DNA of 7,251 nucleotides, from positions 1-7,251 of the forward strand of contig CAMFEN010000050.1 in the NCBI GenBank assembly GCA_945949375.1, read 5' to 3'. This DNA comes from an uncultured Bacteroidales bacterium (GTDB lineage Bacteria > Bacteroidota > Bacteroidia > Bacteroidales > Paludibacteraceae). This document shows positions 1-5,598 of this stretch, piece by piece. The notes below the pieces were generated by a model. It did not search any database, was not told the origin of the DNA, and was given only the letters and a program-made list of their open reading frames with translations. Both the position numbers and the translations under genes were made by a program. Each line of letters starts with the position of its first letter. Within the stretch, counting starts at the first letter, position 1.

Positions 1-144
1 GGATATTATGGTACGCGCGCGATATACCTTGCCAACCAGCGTATGCAGGTGGCGTTGCCGATAGTGGATGCGATGTACGCTCTCCTTTATGACCGCCAGT
101 CGCCGATGTCGGTGATACGTGCACTGACGACGAAGTTACGATAG
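1..144 (+). CDS. gpsA: Glycerol-3-phosphate dehydrogenase [NAD(P)+], C-terminal fragment
   Basis: The reading frame is open from the first base to a TAG stop and encodes 47 residues, beginning GYYGTRAIYLANQR and containing LPIVDAMYALLYDRQSP. That LPIVDAxYxxLY block followed by a short helix is the C-terminal end of GpsA as I know it from Bacteroidota. The enzyme reduces dihydroxyacetone phosphate to sn-glycerol 3-phosphate in the cytoplasm for phospholipid synthesis. The N-terminal NAD-binding domain and catalytic lysine lie outside the window. pgi follows in the same direction after 181 bases, a gene order common in Bacteroidota. The identification rests on a short stretch but is supported by this context. 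Confidence 0.85.
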   Translation, partial: GYYGTRAIYLANQRMQVALPIVDAMYALLYDRQSPMSVIRALTTKLR

Positions 145-156
145 GATATATGTTCT

Positions 157-187
157 CCATTAAAGACCGTATAAAGAACCATTAAAG
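157..187 (+). repeat. 9-bp direct repeat CCATTAAAG, two copies
   Basis: CCATTAAAG occurs at 157-165 and again at 179-187. The copies start 22 bases apart, about two helical turns. They lie just after the gpsA stop and upstream of pgi. The spacing would suit a regulator binding one DNA face, but two short AT-rich copies may be chance. Confidence 0.3.
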
Positions 188-258
188 CATATTCTTTTGA
201 TTGAGTTTTTCATGGAGAAATAAAATTAACGAAAACTTACTGTAAATTGTCCGGGTAC

Positions 259-276
259 GCAGGCGTCCCCGCCTGC
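259..276. repeat. GC-rich perfect hairpin (REP-like) between gpsA and pgi
   Basis: GCAGGCG (259-265) and CGCCTGC (270-276) form a perfect 7-bp stem around a TCCC loop. Weaker outer pairing is possible between 251-257 and 283-290 (CCG with CGG, GTA with TAC). No T-run follows, so it is a poor Rho-independent terminator for gpsA. A 15-base segment (263-277) recurs with one mismatch at 4910-4924, which suggests a dispersed extragenic element. It sits in the pgi 5' region and could act as a processing or stability element. Confidence 0.55.
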
Positions 277-325
277 TGAAGATACTGCGGTAAATGGAGG
301 CATAAACATTAAATATTTCCACAAT

Positions 326-1654
326 ATGAAAGACATTCAATTTTCTTATGCTAAGGCGGCGAGTGCCGAGGCAGTGAACGCGTACAAAGCGCAAGTGGCA
401 AACTGCCAAGAGATGCTTGTGAAAGGTACAGGTGCCGGCAACGACTTCCTCGGATGGGTCAACTTGCCGGAAGATATCAAGCCGCAACTGGCAGATATTC
501 AGGCTACTGCTAATCTGCTTCGTGAGAAGTGCGAGGTAATAGTATGTATCGGTATTGGCGGGTCGTACTTGGGTGCCAAGGCAGTGAACGAGGCGCTGAT
601 GTCGTCGTTCGAGTGGCTGGAAGGCAAGAAGCCGGCGATAGTGTATGCAGGGCAGAACATCGGCGAGGACTACCTCTATGAGTTGCAGGCACTGCTGAAG
701 AACAAACGCTTCGGTATCATCTCTATCTCAAAGTCGGGTACCACCACCGAGCCCGCATTGGCATTCCGTCTGCTCAAGACTCAGTTGGAGCAACAGCAGG
801 GTAAGGCAGAGGCAAAGGAACTGATTGTCTGCATCACCGATGCGAAACGCGGTGCGCTCCGCACGCTGGCTACCCAAGAGGGCTACAAGACCTTCGTGAT
901 TGAGGACAACATCGGCGGACGCTTCTCCGTATTGTCGCCCGTAGGTCTGCTGCCTATCGCTTGCGCAGGCTTCGACATCACTGCGCTGGTGGACGGAGCT
1001 GCACGCATGGCAGAGGTATGCGGGATTGATACCCCGTTTGAGAAGAACCCCGCTGCGCAGTATGCCGCTGCGCGCAACTTCCTCTACGGCGAGCAGGGCA
1101 AGAAAGTGGAGTTGCTGGTGAACTTCCATCCGAAACTGCACTATGTGAGCGAGTGGTGGAAGCAACTCTACGGTGAGTCGGAAGGCAAAGACGGTAATGG
1201 TATCTTGCCTGCAAGCGTGGACTTCACCACCGACTCGCACTCCATGGGGCAGTATATCCAAGACGGCGAGCGCCACTTGTTCGAGACCGTTATCTCGGTA
1301 GAGACGCCGAACCACGAGGTGGATTTCCCCCACGATGAGGCAAACCTCGACGGACTGAACTTCCTCGCCGGCAAGCGCGTGGACGAGGTGAACAAGATGG
1401 CAGAACTCGGCACGATGCTCGCCCATGTGGACGGCGGGGTGCCCAACATGAAGATTACGCTGCCCGTACTCAACGAGTTCTACCTTGGCGAGTTGATTTA
1501 TTTCTTCGAGCGTGCCTGCGGTATCTCCGGCTATATCCTCGGCGTGAACCCCTTCAATCAACCCGGTGTAGAGGCATACAAGAAGAATATGTTTGCCCTG
1601 CTCAATAAGCCCGGCTACGAGGAGGCATCGAAAGCCATCAAGGCAAGACTATAA
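326..1654 (+). CDS. pgi: Glucose-6-phosphate isomerase
   Basis: Cytoplasmic enzyme interconverting glucose 6-phosphate and fructose 6-phosphate in glycolysis and gluconeogenesis. The 442-aa length fits the shorter bacterial Pgi group. Visible motifs are GIGGSYLGA (76-84) and SKSGTTTEP (135-143) of the sugar-phosphate isomerase (SIS) folds, the signature around DNIGGRFSVLSPVGL (194-208), and QLYGESEGKD (280-289) with the catalytic glutamate. Further motifs are the catalytic-histidine region DSHSMGQY (303-310) and the C-terminal signature GVNPFNQPGVEAYK (406-419), ending in the catalytic lysine. The ATG at 326 is preferred because the MKxIxF-type start fits the family and the frame has no better upstream start. 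No strong Shine-Dalgarno site is seen, although GGAGG lies at 296-300. Composition is GC-rich (37 of 60 bases in 1321-1380). The retron follows 126 bases after the stop. Confidence 0.97.
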   Translation: MKDIQFSYAKAASAEAVNAYKAQVANCQEMLVKGTGAGNDFLGWVNLPEDIKPQLADIQATANLLREKCEVIVCIGIGGSYLGAKAVNEALMSSFEWLEGKKPAIVYAGQNIGEDYLYELQALLKNKRFGIISISKSGTTTEPALAFRLLKTQLEQQQGKAEAKELIVCITDAKRGALRTLATQEGYKTFVIEDNIGGRFSVLSPVGLLPIACAGFDITALVDGAARMAEVCGIDTPFEKNPAAQYAAARNFLYGEQGKKVELLVNFHPKLHYVSEWWKQLYGESEGKDGNGILPASVDFTTDSHSMGQYIQDGERHLFETVISVETPNHEVDFPHDEANLDGLNFLAGKRVDEVNKMAELGTMLAHVDGGVPNMKITLPVLNEFYLGELIYFFERACGISGYILGVNPFNQPGVEAYKKNMFALLNKPGYEEASKAIKARL

Positions 1655-1658
1655 ATTT

Positions 1659-1719
1659 GGACTCACTATTTTAACTGTATACAAAGATAATTAATAGTTT
1701 GCTATAAAATAGTGAATCC
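1659..1719 (+). repeat. Imperfect inverted repeat just after pgi (possible 3'-end structure)
   Basis: Arms 1659-1673 and 1705-1719 are complementary at 14 of 15 positions, with one C/A mismatch (1662 with 1716) and a 31-base AT-rich loop. The repeat begins five bases after the pgi stop. It could stabilise or end the pgi mRNA, but no T-run follows and the stem is AT-rich, so a classical Rho-independent terminator is not supported. It may instead mark the left edge of the acquired AT-rich segment. Confidence 0.5.
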
Positions 1720-1738
1720 TAACAAATAACAAGGGGAA

Positions 1739-1771
1739 TTTGTAAAGTCAACATTTGTTGCACTATTATAA
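1739..1771 (+). promoter_or_regulatory. Weak candidate promoter for the retron RNA
   Basis: TTTG at 1739-1742 is followed after 21 bases by TATTATAA (1764-1771). The spacing suits a Bacteroidota promoter and predicts a start near 1775-1779, just before the a1 repeat at 1781. However, the downstream element lacks the TTTG half of TAnnTTTG. Position is the main support. Confidence 0.25.
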
Positions 1772-1780
1772 CAATTAATG

Positions 1781-1799
1781 GTCTTTGGTACCCAATTGC
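1781..1799 (+). repeat. Retron inverted repeat a1
   Basis: The 19-base left arm begins GTCTTTGG and ends AATTGC. It is fully complementary to 1927-1945, counting one G-U pair. In retrons the a1/a2 duplex holds the RNA ends together and positions the branching guanosine next to the msd template. Confidence 0.85.
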
Positions 1800-1814
1800 T
1801 TAAAATTTGATCCA

Positions 1815-1836
1815 TGTCCGGTGTAGTCGCCTGGCA
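1815..1836 (+). other. Predicted msr stem-loop
   Basis: Hand folding gives GGTG (1820-1823) pairing with CGCC (1828-1831), one pair being G-U, around a TAGT loop. The stem extends through CC/GG and TG/CA pairs (1815-1819 with 1833-1836) with single-base bulges at T1817 and T1832. Retron msr regions usually hold one to three such short hairpins, which the cognate RT recognises. The pairing was not checked with a folding program. Confidence 0.5.
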
Positions 1837-1865
1837 GTGAATTTATGTATTGATAATGGACTGCA

Positions 1866-1894
1866 TGAGGCTGTCGACTTCGTCGACTGTCCCA
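1866..1894 (+). other. Predicted msd stem-loop with twin GTCGAC arms
   Basis: Two copies of the self-complementary hexamer GTCGAC (1873-1878, 1882-1887) flank a TTC tip, giving a perfect 6-bp stem. Outer pairs TG/CA and GG/CC (1866-1870 with 1891-1894, A1868 bulged) extend it across an internal loop. Its position between the msr hairpin and a2 suits the msd template. The single-stranded msDNA would then carry this hairpin with a long 5' tail copied from 1895-1926. Confidence 0.55.
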
Positions 1895-1926
1895 CAATTC
1901 GTTCTTTCCTAATAAATGAAATGTAT

Positions 1927-1945
1927 GCAATTGGGTATCAAAGAC
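1927..1945 (+). repeat. Retron inverted repeat a2
   Basis: The right arm pairs with a1 (1781-1799). T1938 faces G1788 as a wobble pair in RNA, so the RNA duplex is unbroken. It ends seven bases before the RT start codon. Confidence 0.85.
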
Positions 1946-1952
1946 TTTTTTT
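1927..1952 (+). terminator. Terminator-like a2 plus T7 tract before the RT start
   Basis: The 3' arm of the 19-bp a1/a2 duplex is followed at once by seven T residues (1946-1952) and then the RT ATG. A long stem followed by a U-run is the form of a Rho-independent terminator. It could end most transcripts at the 3' end of the retron RNA and leave a minority reading into the RT. The arms lie 127 bases apart, much wider than in a typical terminator, so the function is inferred. Confidence 0.35.
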
Positions 1953-3080
1953 ATGGATGAACAAGAAATAAGAGATCGGATTCTTCGAGCTAAAGGTCTA
2001 AAAGATATCATATCGCTCGTAGACGAGATGGGCATTGAGGATATGGGTAATCAATATCGCTCGATGTCTGTTTCTCAGTGGTATGCATATGTTAATCTTG
2101 GACGTTATTCCAAGTATAATATCTTTGAAATACCCAAAAAAACAGGTGGTACACGTCTTATTTCTTCTCCAAAGTCTCCATCTTATCTTCAAGCGTTGAA
2201 GTATATAAACAAAATTTTATTATGTTTTTACAAAGCACCATCTTGCACTAATGGGTTTGTACCAGGAAAATCTATAGTTTCAAACGCATTGCCACATAGA
2301 GGTAAGAAATATGTATTGAATGTAGATATACAAGATTTTTTTTCGTCCATTAGTGATGAACTTATTGTTGAAACTTTGATTGAAGAATATAACTTCACTT
2401 TCAAAATTGCAAAAATTATTACTAGTTTTTGTTGTTTAAATCGTTATGCTGAGAAAATAGGACTTATAGGCTCTTGTTTACCTCAAGGAGCACCAACATC
2501 ACCCACTATATCAAACATTGTCTGTCTTAACCTTGATAGAGACTTGGAGACTTTAGCTAAAAAAAATGGTCTAATATATTCTCGTTATGCAGATGATATT
2601 ACCTTCAGTTCTAACAAGCATTTTTGGAATAAGGGTTTTATAAAAAAATTATTTAAATCAATCAAGGGGCATCATTTCACCATTAATCTCAAAAAAGTTA
2701 GATATCAAAAAAAAGACATTGAACGCCAAGAGGTTACAGGTTTGGTTCTATCAGGAGAGAAAGTTAATGTCCCACGATCATATGTTCGTGAGATACGGAA
2801 TTTACTTTATATATGGGAAAAATACGGTATCAATGCGGCACAAAAGAGTCAGCAACTTTTCAGTGTAACACATGCTCGTCGCAATACCCATGCGGATATT
2901 AGTAATGTCATTGATGGGAAACTGAATTATTTGAAGATGGTAAAAGGCGATAATGATGCAGTATATGTTAAACTTAAAGCTCGATATGAAAGACTCATTA
3001 ATCCTCAATTAACAAAATCCCACGCTCCATTTTTCGAAAAAGTAAAAACTATTATGAATTTTATCTTTGTTCATAGTTAA
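1953..3080 (+). CDS. Retron-type reverse transcriptase (msDNA synthase)
   Basis: RNA-dependent DNA polymerase expected to make msDNA from the adjacent msr-msd RNA. The 375-aa protein shows the fingers region with YNIFEIPKKTGGTRLI (55-70), then NALPH (111-115), the retron NAxxH signature. Next come the first catalytic aspartate in NVDIQDFF (D125), LPQGAPTSPTISN (176-188) and YADD (212-215, catalytic D214 and D215). VTG (261-263) is the retron motif-7 hallmark, and the thumb region DGKLNYLKMVKG (321-332) follows. About 25 residues remain after the thumb, so no fused effector domain is seen. The start at 1953 keeps the N-terminal helical segment; M26 (2028) is an alternative. The upstream a2 and T7 leave no room for a Shine-Dalgarno site. 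The gene is AT-rich (20 G+C of 60 bases in 2581-2640), unlike both neighbours, which suggests transfer. No effector gene adjoins it. Confidence 0.95.
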   Translation: MDEQEIRDRILRAKGLKDIISLVDEMGIEDMGNQYRSMSVSQWYAYVNLGRYSKYNIFEIPKKTGGTRLISSPKSPSYLQALKYINKILLCFYKAPSCTNGFVPGKSIVSNALPHRGKKYVLNVDIQDFFSSISDELIVETLIEEYNFTFKIAKIITSFCCLNRYAEKIGLIGSCLPQGAPTSPTISNIVCLNLDRDLETLAKKNGLIYSRYADDITFSSNKHFWNKGFIKKLFKSIKGHHFTINLKKVRYQKKDIERQEVTGLVLSGEKVNVPRSYVREIRNLLYIWEKYGINAAQKSQQLFSVTHARRNTHADISNVIDGKLNYLKMVKGDNDAVYVKLKARYERLINPQLTKSHAPFFEKVKTIMNFIFVHS

Positions 3081-3275
3081 TCCGTATTACAAAAGTGTTT
3101 TAAAGCACAATAGCATAACAAGTTGTCGTTGTTTGAAATATCTATGGAGACTACTGAAATTCAAAGCTATTAATTGAGAAAAATGGGAATATCCACTCTT
3201 TATAAGATTTTCTTATCTCTGTCTATACAAGGGCAATAATCGGTCTATGTTCTTTCATCATCCCCCCTTATCCTT

Positions 3276-4406
3276 ATGAAAACCTATCAGAAAGTTTTAG
3301 TTTCTGTGGCAACAATAGTGCTGTGCCTCCTGCTTATTGCGGGGGGCATAGCCGTTTATGTAGGTCGCCTCTTCATGCCACAGGTACAGGCGGCGCAGTC
3401 TATCACCACCCTATCCAATGCTTGCATCTATGTTTATCCCGATGAGTCGGAAATTTATCGGGGCAGCGTCTATACGATGACCTACCGTGGCGATTACGGT
3501 TTTGATGCTTTCCTCGAAGCAGGCGGCGCTACCAGCGACGAGGAGATGGCAACCTTCATCCTGCAATTCCTCTCGCACGGTTTTGCAGGGGACACCCCGA
3601 AAGTGTCGCAGACGGAAAACACATCTGCCGAAGGTGAAGAGCCGCATGGCTGCTCTACCATAGTTCGGCAAACGGCTGACGGCGTGATGATGGGACGCAA
3701 CTACGACTTCGACCATAGCGGTGCTACGATGATTACCCTCACCTACCCCAAAAACGGCTACGCCTCTATCGCCACCAACAGCATGGAGTTTCTCGGACTG
3801 CCCGCTGAGTGGCAACCCTCGGAGAATATCATGGAGAACATGGCAGCCATCGCGGCTATCTATGTGCCTCTGGATGGTATGAACGAGAAAGGGCTTTGCG
3901 TGGCAGACCTCATTGACTTAGACGGTGAACAGGTGAACCAAAACACCGAAAAGCCCGACCTCACCACTGTCTCGGCTATCCGCATGCTGCTGGACAAAGC
4001 CGCCACCGTAGAGGAAGCCATCACTCTACTCCGGCAGTACGACATGCACTCGTCCATCGGTTTCGCGCACCACTATGCCATCTGCGACACCACAGGGCGC
4101 GCCGTGGTGGTAGAATATGTGGGAGACGAGATGGTAGTCAACGAGTCGCCTCTCTGCACCAACTTCAATCTCTGCCATGCCCGCAACGGACGCGACTTCA
4201 ACCTCAGTGTACCCGGGCTACCGAGTGCCGTAGAGCGCATGGAGAAGATGCAAGCCATGGACGATGCCACCACCATAGTGGATGCCTTAGAAGCCGTCTC
4301 CTTCAGCGACTGGACCCAGTGGTCCATCCTCTTCGACACCCGCGCCAAAGTGGCTACTTACTATTTCCATGCGCAGTTCGACACCGTCTTTCCTATTGTG
4401 CTGTAA
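3276..4406 (+). CDS. Membrane-anchored Ntn-type linear amide C-N hydrolase (C45 / choloylglycine hydrolase-like)
   Basis: The 376-aa protein has an N-terminal hydrophobic helix (about 7-29), which suggests a signal anchor and export of the rest. The hydrolase core starts at Cys126 in PHGCSTI, followed by MMGRNYDF (138-145), the usual Cys...GRNYD start of this Ntn family. Later motifs are DGMNEKGLCVADL (200-212), HHYAICDTTGRAVVVEY (265-281), CTNFNLCHARNG (294-305) and WSILFDT (349-355). Relatives include acyl-CoA:6-aminopenicillanate acyltransferases, penicillin V acylases and bile salt hydrolases. They use an N-terminal Cys freed by cleavage to hydrolyse or transfer acyl-amide bonds. Here cleavage between G125 and C126 would release a long propeptide. 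The substrate cannot be named from sequence. dtd starts six bases after the stop, suggesting an operon. Composition is GC-rich like pgi, which argues against shared origin with the retron. No convincing promoter was seen in the 195-base gap upstream. Confidence 0.8.
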   Translation: MKTYQKVLVSVATIVLCLLLIAGGIAVYVGRLFMPQVQAAQSITTLSNACIYVYPDESEIYRGSVYTMTYRGDYGFDAFLEAGGATSDEEMATFILQFLSHGFAGDTPKVSQTENTSAEGEEPHGCSTIVRQTADGVMMGRNYDFDHSGATMITLTYPKNGYASIATNSMEFLGLPAEWQPSENIMENMAAIAAIYVPLDGMNEKGLCVADLIDLDGEQVNQNTEKPDLTTVSAIRMLLDKAATVEEAITLLRQYDMHSSIGFAHHYAICDTTGRAVVVEYVGDEMVVNESPLCTNFNLCHARNGRDFNLSVPGLPSAVERMEKMQAMDDATTIVDALEAVSFSDWTQWSILFDTRAKVATYYFHAQFDTVFPIVL

Positions 4407-4412
4407 GTCGTT

Positions 4413-4853
4413 ATGCGAGTAGTTGTTCAGCGCGTTACGCAGGCGCGGGTGCGGATAGACGGCACCGTCGTAGGAGAAATCCAAAAAGGCTTTCTCCTTT
4501 TGGTGGGAATTACCCATACCGATAGCCGCAAGGAGGTGGAGTATGCAGCGAAGAAAGTAGCGCAGTTGCGAGTGTTCGAGGACGAAGCGGGCAAGATGAA
4601 TCTCGCCCTAAAAGACATAGGCGGCGCGGTGCTCTCTGTCTCGCAGTTCACGCTCTACGGCGACTGCTCCCACGGCAACCGCCCCTCGTTTATCCAAGCC
4701 GCGCGCCCCGAGCAAGCCGAACCGCTATACGACTACTTCAACCAAGTGCTCCGCGCACAATATGGTCTGCGCGTAGAGACAGGCCGCTTCGGCGCTGACA
4801 TGAAGGTCGAACTACTCAACGACGGACCCGTAACGATACTGATAGAGATTTGA
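4413..4853 (+). CDS. dtd: D-aminoacyl-tRNA deacylase
   Basis: Cytoplasmic proofreading enzyme that hydrolyses D-aminoacyl-tRNAs, and also Gly-tRNA-Ala in this family, so that free tRNA is recycled. The 146-aa length is typical. The N-terminus MRVVVQRVTQARVRIDG is characteristic. The two active-site motifs are present: SQFTLYGD (77-84) and the cis-proline motif NDGPVT (136-141). NRPSF (89-93) and GRFGADMKVEL (124-134) also fit. The start is six bases after the upstream stop, which implies co-transcription with the amide hydrolase. Residue identities look intact, so the protein should be active. Confidence 0.96.
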   Translation: MRVVVQRVTQARVRIDGTVVGEIQKGFLLLVGITHTDSRKEVEYAAKKVAQLRVFEDEAGKMNLALKDIGGAVLSVSQFTLYGDCSHGNRPSFIQAARPEQAEPLYDYFNQVLRAQYGLRVETGRFGADMKVELLNDGPVTILIEI

Positions 4854-4909
4854 AAATTATGTCTAAGTGCGCAGATGCTTGCATCCCGATTTTTCGAGGA
4901 TTGTCGTGT

Positions 4910-4957
4910 GCGTCCACGCCTGCTAATAGTCAAATAGTAAATTGTCAAATAGTCAAA
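4910..4957 (+). repeat. Repeat-rich spacer: REP-like fragment plus TWGTCAAA tract
   Basis: The 110-base gap between dtd and the phosphoesterase contains two repeat-like parts. 4910-4924 matches 263-277 at 14 of 15 positions and so resembles half of the hairpin upstream of pgi. 4927-4957 holds four successive 7-8 base units: TAGTCAAA, TAGTAAA, TTGTCAAA and TAGTCAAA. I associate short-period AT tracts of this kind with Bacteroidales intergenic regions. The gap contains no stop in the phosphoesterase frame, so it reads as a false N-terminal extension. Confidence 0.5.
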
Positions 4958-4963
4958 TACACC

Positions 4964-5566
4964 ATGACGCGAATAGGATTATTGAGTGATACCCACGGGC
5001 TGCTGGACAAGCGTGTGCTGGAGCATTTCCGCGATGTAGATGAGATATGGCATGCCGGCGACATCGGTAGCGCCGAGGTGCTGCAACGCCTGCGAGAGTT
5101 CAAACCGACCCGCGCCGTCTTTGGTAACATGGATAGCGGCGATGTACGCTATTCGTTGAGTGAGTTCTACCGCTTTCGCGTGGAAGAGGTGAATGTGCTC
5201 ATGACTCACATTGGCGGTTACCCCGGCAAGTACAACCCGTGGCTTATCCGTTGGTTTGAGCAGAGCCGACAAGCCAAGGCGAAGGACGATTTACGAAGGA
5301 CGAAGGACGATTTATCCCCCGCAGATGCCTCGAAAATAGATGTGCCTTCCGAATCTGCCACAGACCGCCACAACATCATTGACCTTTTCGTCTGCGGGCA
5401 CAGCCATATCCTGAAAGTGATGTACGACAAGCACTACGGTTTCCTCACCATGAACCCCGGTGCCGCAGGCAAACAAGGCTGGCAAACCGTGCAGACGCTG
5501 CTACGATTTGCCATTGACGGAAAAGAGATAAAAGACCTTGAAGTGATAGAGTTAGATAGGAAATAG
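4964..5566 (+). CDS. Calcineurin-like metallophosphoesterase (YfcE/MJ0936 family)
   Basis: Predicted cytoplasmic metal-dependent phosphodiesterase. The ligand motifs are complete: SDTHG (8-12, D9 and H11), AGDIG (31-35, D33), GNMD (54-57, N55), THIGG (81-85, H82) and CGHSH (144-148), with the family's MNPGAAGK (163-170). At 200 aa it is longer than the roughly 155-185 aa I expect for the family. The excess lies between YPGKYNP (86-92) and FVCGHSH (142-148), where a heptamer repeat encodes KDDLRRTKDDL (107-117) in a charged, low-complexity loop. The ATG at 4964 gives the conserved start MTRIGLLSDTHG. The frame stays open to a TTG at 4850, but those 38 residues come from repeat-like spacer. The natural substrate in this family is generally unknown. 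It probably shares a transcript with dtd upstream, and it converges on the minus-strand gene that ends 32 bases beyond its stop. Confidence 0.9.
   Translation: MTRIGLLSDTHGLLDKRVLEHFRDVDEIWHAGDIGSAEVLQRLREFKPTRAVFGNMDSGDVRYSLSEFYRFRVEEVNVLMTHIGGYPGKYNPWLIRWFEQSRQAKAKDDLRRTKDDLSPADASKIDVPSESATDRHNIIDLFVCGHSHILKVMYDKHYGFLTMNPGAAGKQGWQTVQTLLRFAIDGKEIKDLEVIELDRK
5281..5315 (+). repeat. Heptamer repeat tract inside the phosphoesterase gene
   Basis: Five uninterrupted 7-base units follow one another: GAAGGAC at 5281, 5295 and 5302, and GATTTA(C/T) at 5288 and 5309. Seven-base units shift the frame at each copy, and 21 bases restore it, giving the partly repeated peptide KDDLRRTKDDL. The tract falls in a family-variable loop and keeps the frame open. 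Confidence 0.85.
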
Positions 5567-5598
5567 ACGATTATAGCCTAATGTCTCACCCATTAAAA

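Larger units (their letters stand above)
1781..1945 (+). ncRNA. Retron msr-msd non-coding RNA
   Basis: This 165-base non-coding segment directly upstream of the reverse transcriptase has the layout of a retron RNA. It is closed by inverted repeats a1 (1781-1799) and a2 (1927-1945), complementary over all 19 positions with one G-U wobble (1788 with 1938). Inside are a 5' hairpin suited to msr (1815-1836) and a 3' hairpin suited to msd (1866-1894). By family knowledge, the RT uses the 2'-OH of a branching guanosine near the end of a1 as primer and copies msd from the a2 side, leaving an RNA-DNA hybrid (msDNA). The cDNA would cover the hairpin and part of 1895-1926. The branching G is not certain: the GC ending a1 (G1798) is one candidate, though it pairs within the duplex, and G1809 is another. 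Confidence 0.87.

Noticed and set aside
196..228. Promoter for pgi: TTTG, 21-base spacer, TAAAATTA
   Set aside because: The downstream element lacks the TTTG half of the consensus, and the region is AT-rich, so chance matches are likely.
728..1561. 277-codon open frame antisense to pgi
   Set aside because: It is a shadow of the GC-rich pgi codons. Its translation shows no recognisable domain, while the plus strand encodes a complete, motif-perfect enzyme.
3091..3110. GTGTTTTAAAGCAC as a terminator for the RT
   Set aside because: The imperfect palindrome leaves almost no loop and no T-run follows.
3081..3275. A small effector or toxin ORF after the RT
   Set aside because: Only very short ATG frames of 9 and 18 codons (starting at 3144 and 3184) were found, without features of a real gene.
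3276..4406. The amide hydrolase as the retron effector
   Set aside because: It has host-like GC-rich composition and is closely spaced with dtd. It belongs to an exported hydrolase family not known to me as a retron effector. Kept only as a remote possibility under the findings.
4850..4963. Longer phosphoesterase starting at TTG 4850 or ATG 4859
   Set aside because: The added residues come from repeat-like spacer and lack family resemblance. MTRIGLLSDTHG at 4964 is the conserved start.
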